From the NCBI GenBank assembly GCA_905479435.1, contig CAJQMN010000116.1, positions 1 to 32,908 of the forward strand: a stretch of DNA of 32,908 nucleotides, written 5' to 3'. Position numbers and translations under genes: made by a program. Positions 24,669 through 31,699 of the stretch are shown piece after piece (the stretch's first letter is position 1; every line of letters begins with the position of its first letter). Under the pieces are notes generated by a model. That model saw only the letters and a list, made by a program, of their open reading frames with translations, made no database searches and had not been told where the DNA came from. The stretch is from an uncultured Flavobacteriaceae bacterium. Its GTDB lineage: Bacteria > Bacteroidota > Bacteroidia > Flavobacteriales > Flavobacteriaceae.

Positions 24669-25049
24669 TTATGCTCCTATTCTGTGTTTCAACTCATCAA
24701 TTTGATTCTCCCAAAACATTTTTGACTCTTCAACTTCATCCTCTTCAGCAAAATCTGTAATCATTAACGAAACATCTTTCGTGATTTCATCAACTTGAAT
24801 TCTAAATTCGAAATAACTTTCATCATTACCACTTTCAATCCATTTATATCTGGCTTTTTCTCCATTTTTTTTTGAGATAATCGTTGCTTGTTCCTCAGAA
24901 TCATCCCAAAAAAATGTTATAACTTTTCCTCTTGAGTTTGCTTTATCAGCAAACCATTCTTCTAAACCTGATGGAGTTGAAAAATACTGATATAACATAT
25001 TTGGTGATGCATGAATTGGAAATTCTATTTCGAATTTAACTTTATCCAT
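24669..25049 (-). CDS. START-like (SRPBCC superfamily) domain protein
   Basis: 126 residues starting MDKVKFEIEFPIHASPNMLYQYF, split here as MDKVKFEIEF and SPNMLYQYFSTPSGLEEWFA. That pattern, and the C-terminal MFWENQIDELKHR, match the START-like/AHSA1-type group of small hydrophobic-cavity proteins. Members bind lipids or other hydrophobic ligands or assist Hsp90-like chaperones. Ligand unknown. It has its own terminator. Adjacent to yqgE and the class IV aminotransferase gene it forms a typical flavobacterial neighbourhood; function remains unknown. Confidence 0.8.
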   Translation of the reverse strand: MDKVKFEIEFPIHASPNMLYQYFSTPSGLEEWFADKANSRGKVITFFWDDSEEQATIISKKNGEKARYKWIESGNDESYFEFRIQVDEITKDVSLMITDFAEEDEVEESKMFWENQIDELKHRIGA

Positions 25050-25139
25050 AATTTCATTAATATTATATAGATGAAAAAAAAATTTATGACTAAGCCAATA
25101 TAGTTAATATATCTAGTTAAAAAAAATTAAAAACACTCC

Positions 25140-25153
25140 TTGCAGTACTGCAA
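25140..25153. repeat. 14-nt palindrome over the tRNA-Met -33 box
   Basis: TTGCAGTACTGCAA is perfectly self-complementary. Its first three bases are the -33 TTG of the tRNA-Met promoter, so a protein bound here would cover the sigma contact. It shares AGTACT and the outer TTG/CAA with the palindrome at 10487-10498. Chance is possible. Confidence 0.35.
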
Positions 25154-25169
25154 AATTGAATTATATTTG
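25140..25169 (+). promoter_or_regulatory. tRNA-Met promoter
   Basis: TTG (25140-25142), 19-nt spacer, TATATTTG (25162-25169): an exact match to TTG-N19-TAnnTTTG, with the tRNA starting 16 nt later at 25185. The -33 TTG is also the first part of the palindrome TTGCAGTACTGCAA at 25140-25153. Confidence 0.8.
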
Positions 25170-25184
25170 CAGCCTTATTATTAT

Positions 25185-25258
25185 GGCGAGGTAGCTCAGT
25201 TGGTTAGAGCGCAGGATTCATAACCCTGAGGTCACGGGTTCAAATCCCGTCTTCGCTA
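25185..25258 (+). tRNA. tRNA-Met (anticodon CAT)
   Basis: Acceptor GGCGAGG pairs with CTTCGCT using two G-U pairs. The D stem is GCTC/GAGC, the anticodon loop is TTCATAA with CAT at positions 34-36, and the T stem is ACGGG/CCCGT. The discriminator is A at 25258; CCA is not encoded. The stem position 31-39 is an A-C mismatch. The first pair G-U and the lack of GGG/CCC anticodon pairs argue against an initiator; elongator Met fits best, and Ile with modified CAT is not excluded. Confidence 0.92.
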
Positions 25259-25266
25259 CACTTCAA

Positions 25267-25290
25267 AAGTCGAGTTTTTACTCGGCTTTT
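25267..25290 (+). terminator. Terminator after tRNA-Met
   Basis: AAGTCGAGT and ACTCGGCTT pair as 9 bp with one G-U pair around TTTT, followed by TTTT. It begins 9 nt after the tRNA end. It separates the Met and Gly tRNA transcripts. Confidence 0.85.
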
Positions 25291-25536
25291 TTCATTAGTA
25301 TTTTTTCTTTTTTCTAAACTTTAAACTAATAGAAAAGTAGTTTTTTAGAATTACTTTCTACTGGTTATAGAACTTGTATGGCTTTATTTTAAAAAAAACA
25401 AGACATTAATTTTTGTAATTAGAAGATTCTTAGGATATTGAGTTTTTTTAAAAAAAAATTAAAAAAATAATGTTGTTTTTAAATAACAAGTTGAAAAATA
25501 CAGCAATTAATTTCGTATTAATTTTTCATTTTTTTA
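25291..25536. other. AT-rich spacer between the two tRNA genes, no gene seen
   Basis: About 245 nt with long runs of A and T and no ORF of note. Weak inverted pieces occur, AGAAAAGTA near 25332 with TACTTTCT a little further on, and a TTGTTTTTAAATAACAA-like stretch near 25474. None is placed like a terminator or promoter. The tRNA-Gly promoter begins at 25537. Confidence 0.5.
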
Positions 25537-25566
25537 TTGCCTAAACCAAAAATGATTTTATATTTG
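25537..25566 (+). promoter_or_regulatory. tRNA-Gly promoter
   Basis: TTG (25537-25539), 19-nt spacer, TATATTTG (25559-25566). The tRNA starts 13 nt after the -7 box, at 25579. This is the same spacer and the same -7 sequence as for tRNA-Met and HU. Confidence 0.85.
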
Positions 25567-25578
25567 CATCGTCTATCA

Positions 25579-25651
25579 GCGAGAGTAGCTCAGTTGGTAG
25601 AGCGTCAGCCTTCCAAGCTGAATGTCGCCAGTTCGAACCTGGTCTCTCGCT
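25579..25651 (+). tRNA. tRNA-Gly (anticodon TCC)
   Basis: Acceptor GCGAGAG pairs perfectly with CTCTCGC (25644-25650). D stem GCTC/GAGC, anticodon stem TCAGC/GCTGA, loop CTTCCAA with anticodon TCC, T stem GCCAG/CTGGT with a G-T pair. The discriminator is T at 25651, normal for glycine tRNA. CCA is not encoded. It has its own promoter and terminator. Confidence 0.95.
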
Positions 25652-25652
25652 C

Positions 25653-25683
25653 AAAAAAGTCTTATCATTGATAAGACTTTTTT
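25653..25683 (+). terminator. Terminator of tRNA-Gly, shared with the rhomboid gene
   Basis: AAAAAAGTCTTATC and GATAAGACTTTTTT pair as 14 perfect bp around ATT. The A run on one side and T run on the other let it stop transcription in both directions. It overlaps the first base of the rhomboid stop (25683-25685). Confidence 0.9.
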
Positions 25684-26336
25684 TATACGTTTATTTTTTT
25701 TCCGAAGACTAATAGAAATAAGATAGGTAAAGAGAGAAAAATAATCATTAATAAATTTTCTCTGAGAACTTCAGGAAATAATAGTAAGGTAAAAACAAAC
25801 CCGCCAATAGCACCTCCCAAGTGAGCAGAATGACCAACATTACCAACTCTATTTTTCATGCCATAAATAGAATACAAAAGGTAGGCAACTCCAAAAATAT
25901 ATCCTGGTATAGGAATGGGTATTAAAATAAGTCCTAGTTGCATTTCTGGATATAACATGATGCATGAATAAACAATTCCAGAGACAGCACCAGATGCACC
26001 AACAGCACTGTAATAAAGCTCATTTTTATGATAGGATATAGAATATAGGCTTCCTGCTAATAAACTACCAAAATAAATTACAAGGAAACCGAAAGACCCA
26101 AGTCTTGCATCAACAATATCCCCAAAAAGATATAAGGCATACATATTAAAACCAAGGTGTAACCAATCTACATGTAAAAAACCAGAGCTTATCATTCTAA
26201 TCTTTTCACCATTCAAAATCTGATTGACTTGAAATTTAAATTTCTCAAAAAACAGGTGATCTCCAAACCCTTTAATAGTAAACAAAACGTTTATTACGAT
26301 AAGAATTAAAACTGCTTGACTCATATTTTGTATCAT
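25683..26336 (-). CDS. Rhomboid family intramembrane serine protease
   Basis: 217 residues, six predicted helices. The catalytic serine is Ser115 in GASG (AVGASGAVSG), and the catalytic histidine is His172 in GHSAHLGG. The HVDWLHLGFN loop supplies the usual His60 and Asn64 pattern. It cleaves membrane-anchored substrates in the lipid bilayer. The first ATG (26334-26336) is only four bases after a -7 box (TATGTTTG), so the ATG at 26322-26324 (MSQAVLIL) is the likelier translated start unless the message is leaderless. Target unknown. It is divergent from the acyltransferase. Confidence 0.92.
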   Translation of the reverse strand: MIQNMSQAVLILIVINVLFTIKGFGDHLFFEKFKFQVNQILNGEKIRMISSGFLHVDWLHLGFNMYALYLFGDIVDARLGSFGFLVIYFGSLLAGSLYSISYHKNELYYSAVGASGAVSGIVYSCIMLYPEMQLGLILIPIPIPGYIFGVAYLLYSIYGMKNRVGNVGHSAHLGGAIGGFVFTLLLFPEVLRENLLMIIFLSLPILFLLVFGKKINV

Positions 26337-26340
26337 ACCA

Positions 26341-26348
26341 CAAACATA
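26341..26348 (-). promoter_or_regulatory. -7 box of the rhomboid gene
   Basis: TATGTTTG on the minus strand matches TAnnTTTG. Nineteen bases further up is GTG in place of TTG. Transcription would begin about 4-5 nt later, at or next to the first ATG, which affects start choice for the gene. Confidence 0.5.
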
Positions 26349-26417
26349 AAGAAAACAATTAATTCATCACATGACATTAAAAAATTTAATCCGATATTTG
26401 CAGTATAAAAATTTTTG

Positions 26418-27308
26418 ATGCAGTTTTTAATTTTTGCTATTTCCTACCCTATCATTTGGATCCTATCTCTCTTACCAATGAGAGTTTTATATATTCTATC
26501 TGATTTCTTATATATATTATTTTTCTATCTAATTGGTTATAGAAAAAAAGTGGTCCTTGAAAATTTACAACTCGCTTTTCCGACAAAAAATCTTAGCGAA
26601 CTAAAAACTATTCAAAAAGATTTTTTTAAACACTTTACAGACATATTTGTTGAAAGTATTAAAGCATTTTCTATAACTAAAAAAACGCTCTTAAAACGAT
26701 ATAAATTCACAAATCCAGAACTAATTAACGAATTATACGACAAAGGGAGAAGCATTGCTTTTATGGGTGCTCATCAAGCAAACTGGGAATGGTCTATCAG
26801 TATTCCTTTGTATGTTAAAATTAAATGCTTTGGTGCCTACACAAGAATTGGGAATACATATTTTGATAAAACCGTAAAAAAATCCAGAACTAAGTTTGGA
26901 TTCATAGGGTATAAAACTTCAGAAACTATTAAATCCATCACTCGAAATTTTGATGAGGGTATTCAGGGCTTATATTTATTATTGAGTGACCAATCTCCAC
27001 AAATACACAAAACACATTATTGGAGAGAATTTATGGGAATAAAAGTTCCTATTCATACAGGAGCTGAAATGATTGCTAAAAAGTTTGATATGGCTGTTGT
27101 AAATTATAGCGTTAAAAAACTAAAAAGGGGGTATTTTGAAGTTACTTTTGAAACCATCACAGAACACCCTAATAATTTTAAAGATTACGAAATTACAGAC
27201 AAGTACTTAGCAATTACAGAAAGAAACATCAATAGCCAACCAGCTTATTACTTGTGGTCTCATAAACGTTTTAAACACAGAAATAAAGTTCCTAAAGAAT
27301 GGCAGTAA
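26418..27308 (+). CDS. LpxL/HtrB-like lipid acyltransferase
   Basis: 296 residues from the ATG at 26418; the TTG just before it is not needed. One N-terminal membrane helix (about 1-40) is followed by the acyltransferase domain, with GAHQANWEW containing His119 and Glu124 (the HX4D/E site). LLLSDQSP and GIKVPIHTGAEMIAKK are family signatures. It adds secondary acyl chains to lipid A in the inner membrane. A weak -7-like GATATTTG lies at 26393-26400. It ends 15 nt before the convergent class V enzyme. Confidence 0.9.
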   Translation: MQFLIFAISYPIIWILSLLPMRVLYILSDFLYILFFYLIGYRKKVVLENLQLAFPTKNLSELKTIQKDFFKHFTDIFVESIKAFSITKKTLLKRYKFTNPELINELYDKGRSIAFMGAHQANWEWSISIPLYVKIKCFGAYTRIGNTYFDKTVKKSRTKFGFIGYKTSETIKSITRNFDEGIQGLYLLLSDQSPQIHKTHYWREFMGIKVPIHTGAEMIAKKFDMAVVNYSVKKLKRGYFEVTFETITEHPNNFKDYEITDKYLAITERNINSQPAYYLWSHKRFKHRNKVPKEWQ

Positions 27309-27327
27309 ATTAGCTTTACTAATTTAC
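27305..27327. terminator. Hairpin carrying both convergent stop codons
   Basis: GTAAATTAG (27305-27313) and CTAATTTAC (27319-27327) are perfect 9-bp arms. The stop of the acyltransferase (TAA 27306-27308) is in one arm and the stop of the class V enzyme (27324-27326) is in the other. There is no strong T tail in either direction, so it is a weak terminator candidate or an mRNA 3'-end stabiliser. Confidence 0.5.
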
Positions 27328-28793
27328 ACTTGAAACCAGTTTTTTACCATTTGTTTTTCAATTGGCACCACTGATTTGTGTACATAATCGTTTTTTGAAG
27401 AATCATACACATAATCTTTTGACCATTCGTGAATATTTTCACATAATTCTACTAGCGAATTACTTATAAATTCTAATTCTGAATCTTTCATTGTGGGGTG
27501 CATAGAGATGCGAACCCAACCCGGCTTTTCGGTGGAACAACCCTCTAAAATCTGATTTTTAATTTTATGAGAAGTTTCTTGATCTACATTCAACAAAAAG
27601 TGCCCATAAGTTCCTGCACAAGAACATCCTCCACGAGTTTGAATCCCGTAGCGATCATTTAATAATTTTACTATGAGGTTAAAATGAATATTTTCTACAT
27701 AAAAAGAAAAAATACTCAATCTGTCTTTATGATTAGGAGCCAAAACCTTAATATTTGGAATAAATTCTAAGGTTTGAAAAAATTTTTCATTGAGCTCATC
27801 TTCCCTCTTTTTTATCATATCCATTCCCATTTTTTCCTTCAATTGAACAGAAAGTGCTATGCGTATGGTTTGTAAAAAAGCTGGTGTACCCCCATCCTCG
27901 CGTGTCTCAACATCATCAAAATAATCATGCTCTCCCCAAGGATTTGTATAACTCACTGTTCCGCCACCTGGATTATCAGGAATTAAATTTTTATATAACT
28001 TTTTATTAAAAATTAAAACACCCGAACTACCAGGCCCACCTAAAAATTTGTGAGGAGAAAAGAAGATAGCATCTAGATGTGTGTCTTTCTCTGACGGATG
28101 CATATCAATTTTTACATACGGTGCACAACAGGCAAAATCTACGAAACATAATCCGTTGTATTTATGAATGATTTTTGCAATCTCATGATAAGGTGTTTTA
28201 ATTCCTGTCACATTAGAACATGAGGTAATAGAGGCTATTTTAATTTTTCTATCCGCATTTTTTTTAATGTGTTCCTCAAAAGTATCCAAACATATGGTTC
28301 CCTCTTTATTACAAGGGACAACAACAACATCTGCAATAGTTTCTAACCATGAAGTTTGGTTAGAATGGTGTTCCATATGTGAAACAAAAACTATCGGTTT
28401 AATGTCATCGGGAATTTCGGTATATTCTCTGAGGTTCTCAGAAACTTTTAACCCTAAAATTCGCTGAAATTTATTAATTACACCTGTCATTCCTGAGCCT
28501 TCAGTGATCAAAACATCATTATCATTTGCGTTTACATGACGTTTAATAATATTTCTAGCTTCATGGTAAGCAAGAGTCATAGCAGCACCTGATGTAGAGG
28601 TTTCTGTATGTGTATTAGCCACAAAAGGCCCAAATTCATTGGTTAACTTTTGCTCTATAGGACGATATAATCTTCCGCTGGCCGTCCAATCAGTGTATAC
28701 TAATTTTTTCTGACCAAATGGAGTAACAAAATCTTGATCAATACCTATGATATGATCTCTAAATTGCTGAAAATATTGTTCTAAGGAATTCAT
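27324..28793 (-). CDS. Class V aminotransferase-fold PLP enzyme
   Basis: 489 residues, larger than the usual 380-420 of the cysteine desulfurases. PLP Lys249 is in SPHKFLGGPG, with His142 and His143 (MEHHSNQ) stacking near the cofactor. GGCSCAG (388-394) holds Cys390 and Cys392, where SufS has its single catalytic Cys. It may release sulfur or selenium from cysteine or selenocysteine, or use a different substrate; I cannot tell. A long C-terminal region after 400 has no known motif. It begins 3 nt after the glmM stop, so it is co-translated with it. Confidence 0.8.
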   Translation of the reverse strand: MNSLEQYFQQFRDHIIGIDQDFVTPFGQKKLVYTDWTASGRLYRPIEQKLTNEFGPFVANTHTETSTSGAAMTLAYHEARNIIKRHVNANDNDVLITEGSGMTGVINKFQRILGLKVSENLREYTEIPDDIKPIVFVSHMEHHSNQTSWLETIADVVVVPCNKEGTICLDTFEEHIKKNADRKIKIASITSCSNVTGIKTPYHEIAKIIHKYNGLCFVDFACCAPYVKIDMHPSEKDTHLDAIFFSPHKFLGGPGSSGVLIFNKKLYKNLIPDNPGGGTVSYTNPWGEHDYFDDVETREDGGTPAFLQTIRIALSVQLKEKMGMDMIKKREDELNEKFFQTLEFIPNIKVLAPNHKDRLSIFSFYVENIHFNLIVKLLNDRYGIQTRGGCSCAGTYGHFLLNVDQETSHKIKNQILEGCSTEKPGWVRISMHPTMKDSELEFISNSLVELCENIHEWSKDYVYDSSKNDYVHKSVVPIEKQMVKNWFQV

Positions 28794-28796
28794 TGG

Positions 28797-30188
28797 TTAA
28801 GCTATAATTTCTGTAATTTCTGTGATGAAACGTTCGGCTAATTCATCAGCTGATTGTTGAGAATTACTCTCTGTATAAATTCTTATAATTGGTTCTGTAT
28901 TTGATTTACGTAAATGTACCCATTGTTTGGCAAAATCAATTTTAATACCATCAATGGTATTCACTTCTTCACCAGCATATTTGTTGGCAATCGTTTCTAA
29001 AATACGATCTACATCAATCTCTGGAGTTAATTGAATTTTATTTTTACTCATAAAATAACTTGGATAAGAATCTCTTAAAGCTTTACAAGACATTTTTTTA
29101 TGAGCCATGAGTGATAAGAATAAAGCAACACCAACCAAACTATCTCTTCCGTAATGAGATGCTGGATAAATAATTCCTCCATTTCCCTCTCCTCCAATAA
29201 CTGTATTCGTTTCTTTCATTTTTATAACAACATTCACCTCTCCTACGGCACTAGCTGTGTATGTTCCACCATGTTTGTGAGTGATGTCGCGTAATGCTCT
29301 TGAAGATGATAAATTTGAAACGGTATTACCACCCCCTAATTTTCCTAAAACATAATCTGCACAGGCTACTAAAGTATATTCTTCTCCAAACATAGAACCA
29401 TCCTCACAAACTAAAGCCAGTCTGTCTACATCGGGGTCTACTACAATTCCAAAATCTGCGTTTTCTTTGATCACCAATTCAGAAATATCTGTGAGGTGTT
29501 CTTTTAAGGGTTCGGGATTATGTGGAAATTGCCCATTTGGTGTGCAATACAATTCTATACATTCTACATTTAGCTCTTTTAACAAAGCAGGAATAAAAAT
29601 TCCTCCAGTAGAATTTACCCCATCAACAACTACCTTAAACTTAGCTTTTCTGATGGCTTCAACAGCTACTAATTCTAAGTTTAAAACTTCATGTATGTGT
29701 TTTTTTAAATACGTCTGATCTTTTGAATACGTTCCTAAATCATCTACTTCAGCAAAATTAAAGTCATCTCTTTCGGCAGTTTCTAAAATTACCTCTCCAT
29801 CTTCTCCATTTAAAAACTCTCCCTTTTCATTTAATAATTTTAATGCATTCCACTGTTTAGGATTGTGACTTGCAGTTAAAATAATTCCGCCGTCTGCATT
29901 TTCAAGAGGAACAGCAACTTCAACAGTTGGTGTTGTAGACAATCCTAGATCTATAACATCTATTCCTAACCCAACTAGAGTATTAGCAACTAAAGAGCTA
30001 ATCATTTTACCTGAAATACGAGCATCTCTTCCTATAACCACACTAATTTTATCTTTAGAGGGGTTTCTTTTTTTTATAAAAGTACCATAAGCTGCAGCAA
30101 ATTTCACTGTATCAATGGGTGTTAAATTTTCTGAAGTTTGACCTCCTATCGTTCCTCTAATTCCAGAAATTGATTTGATTAATGTCAT
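28797..30188 (-). CDS. glmM: Phosphohexomutase, GlmM type
   Basis: 463 residues with four phosphohexomutase domains. The phosphoserine site is TASHNPKQWNALK, with Ser107; the metal-binding loop is DPDVDR (Asp251, Asp253, Asp255); the sugar-recognition loop is EGNGG; and the phosphate-binding loop is RKSNTEPIIRIY. In bacteroidetes genomes this kind is the phosphoglucosamine mutase that makes GlcN-1-P for cell wall and LPS; phosphomannomutase is the alternative. A -7 box TATCTTTG (complement of 30206-30213) gives a leader of about 15 nt. The class V enzyme follows 3 nt later. Confidence 0.88.
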   Translation of the reverse strand: MTLIKSISGIRGTIGGQTSENLTPIDTVKFAAAYGTFIKKRNPSKDKISVVIGRDARISGKMISSLVANTLVGLGIDVIDLGLSTTPTVEVAVPLENADGGIILTASHNPKQWNALKLLNEKGEFLNGEDGEVILETAERDDFNFAEVDDLGTYSKDQTYLKKHIHEVLNLELVAVEAIRKAKFKVVVDGVNSTGGIFIPALLKELNVECIELYCTPNGQFPHNPEPLKEHLTDISELVIKENADFGIVVDPDVDRLALVCEDGSMFGEEYTLVACADYVLGKLGGGNTVSNLSSSRALRDITHKHGGTYTASAVGEVNVVIKMKETNTVIGGEGNGGIIYPASHYGRDSLVGVALFLSLMAHKKMSCKALRDSYPSYFMSKNKIQLTPEIDVDRILETIANKYAGEEVNTIDGIKIDFAKQWVHLRKSNTEPIIRIYTESNSQQSADELAERFITEITEIIA

Positions 30189-30205
30189 GCCATTTTTTTG
30201 TTTAA

Positions 30206-30213
30206 CAAAGATA
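30206..30213 (-). promoter_or_regulatory. Promoter of glmM
   Basis: TATCTTTG on the minus strand matches TAnnTTTG, with TTA (complement of 30233-30235) at 19 nt spacing in place of TTG. The ATG of glmM lies about 15 nt after the expected start of transcription. Confidence 0.55.
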
Positions 30214-30280
30214 ATTTATTCTTATCGACTTCTAATTAAATACCAAAAAAAATAAGTTAATGAAATCTACTTAATCTATT

Positions 30281-31609
30281 TTAATTTTTACTAGGAATTA
30301 AAATTAAATTTTCTTGAGGTTTTGTAAGATATCTTGCTCTATCTTTAGTTATTACTGCCATTTCCTCTACAGATATTGTTTTAAGAGTTGTATCAGATAA
30401 TTTCCAGGCATGAAAACCATCAAAAGCAAAAGTCATTCCTTCCTTTAATTTTTTTTCTGATGCAGGTCTCACATGTGTTGACTGAGATCCACCCAAATTA
30501 GGTCCAACATCATGAGCAACATACCCTACTGGATGACCTGTACTCCACATGACAAATTCAGATTTTGCTTTCTTCATCAATATTCTTTGAGCTTTATCAA
30601 CATCAATACCTTTTACTCCGGGCTTCATTGCATTGAGTGCAGCTCTATTTCCTGCCTTGCCACTCTCCCAATAAAATTGAATATTTTCTGGTGCTTTGAC
30701 TTCATCGTTTTTTAAAACATATGCAAAACGTTGAATATCACTAACCCACCTATCATAAACTTTTATTCCAAAATCAATTTGAATAACATCCCCAGGCATT
30801 ATTATTTTATTGGTTGCGTGAGAATGGCCTCTATCTGGTCCTGAATTTACATTAGGGTTTTGGTCTGGAGACCAACCGTCTTTTACTCCATAATCTAACA
30901 TTTTTTGTTTTAAAAATTTTGCTATATCGGCATCTGTTGATTTTCCTGGAATAACTGTTTTGTATGCCTCAATTTGAAATTCAGCAGTTAATTTTGCTGC
31001 TTTTGTTAAAATTGCTACTTCTTCTGGTAATTTTATAGATAACCAATTGTAGACAAGTTCTGAAGACGATATTAATTTTTTTGAATCTTTTCCTAATAAA
31101 TTTTCTATTTCTTTTCTTTGGGTATACGATAATCCATCAGCAATTGAATTAGATGTTGATGAATTTATTGCTATGGTCTCAAAATTTTTATTTTTTATAA
31201 AATTAATTGCTAAATCGATTGTTGAAATCCCCCTAGGAACACTAACTACTTCATCATGAATATTTAATTCATCCAAGGCTGTTGATTCTCCAATAGGAGA
31301 GAAAACCTTTGAATGAAAACCTCGATCATCATTATAAAATAAAAAAACAGCGCTCCCACCTGTATTTTCTCCTCCGATGTGATCTGCTAAAGGATCATTA
31401 TTGTTTTCTCTACAAAGTACTAACCAACAATCAACTTTAGCCTCTTGCAATGCATTAGGTAATAATTTATTGATTCTTTTTTTTCTAATTTCTGGCCATG
31501 GATTCTTACCCCAATATGTTGAAGGATCAATTTCTTTGAGTTGTTTTTGTTTTGTAGTACACCCAATTAAAAATATAAGAGAAACATACAATAGGGTTTT
31601 AATTTTCAT
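30281..31609 (-). CDS. M24 metallopeptidase lipoprotein (Xaa-Pro aminopeptidase-like)
   Basis: 442 residues with a lipoprotein signal, MKIKTLLYVSLIFLIGC, lipobox LIGC and Cys17 lipidated, so it acts outside the inner membrane. The creatinase-like N-domain is about 40-190. The peptidase domain starts near 200 and carries the metal ligands Asp280 (QIDFGIKV), Asp292 (VSDIQRF) and His367 (VAHDVGP). At the fourth and fifth positions are Asp398 (FAFDGFHAW, normally Glu) and Glu415 or Glu416 (VEEMAV). So four ligands are normal and one is a conservative change. It probably trims N-terminal Xaa-Pro from peptides. Confidence 0.85.
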   Translation of the reverse strand: MKIKTLLYVSLIFLIGCTTKQKQLKEIDPSTYWGKNPWPEIRKKRINKLLPNALQEAKVDCWLVLCRENNNDPLADHIGGENTGGSAVFLFYNDDRGFHSKVFSPIGESTALDELNIHDEVVSVPRGISTIDLAINFIKNKNFETIAINSSTSNSIADGLSYTQRKEIENLLGKDSKKLISSSELVYNWLSIKLPEEVAILTKAAKLTAEFQIEAYKTVIPGKSTDADIAKFLKQKMLDYGVKDGWSPDQNPNVNSGPDRGHSHATNKIIMPGDVIQIDFGIKVYDRWVSDIQRFAYVLKNDEVKAPENIQFYWESGKAGNRAALNAMKPGVKGIDVDKAQRILMKKAKSEFVMWSTGHPVGYVAHDVGPNLGGSQSTHVRPASEKKLKEGMTFAFDGFHAWKLSDTTLKTISVEEMAVITKDRARYLTKPQENLILIPSKN

Positions 31610-31629
31610 GATTTAAAATTTATTCATAT

Positions 31630-31637
31630 CAAATATA
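31630..31637 (-). promoter_or_regulatory. -7 box of the M24 peptidase gene
   Basis: TATATTTG on the minus strand is the same -7 sequence as in the tRNA and HU promoters. Nineteen bases further up is TAC, with no TTG, and that region is the terminator hairpin of rpsA. Leader to the ATG is about 17 nt. Confidence 0.55.
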
Positions 31638-31647
31638 TGAAATAAAA

Positions 31648-31674
31648 AAAACCACTGTAAAATACAGTGGTTTT
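31648..31674 (-). terminator. Intrinsic terminator of rpsA
   Basis: AAAACCACTGTA (31648-31659) and TACAGTGGTTTT (31663-31674) are perfect 12-bp arms around AAA. In the direction of rpsA the 3' arm is followed by more T. It begins about 25 nt after the rpsA stop (31700). Confidence 0.9.
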
Positions 31675-31699
31675 GATATTTATAGGTAAAAAGAAAAAC

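Noticed and set aside
25185-25258. Initiator tRNA-fMet
   Set aside because: The stem lacks the three G-C pairs next to the anticodon loop, and position 1 pairs with 72, so an elongator fits better.
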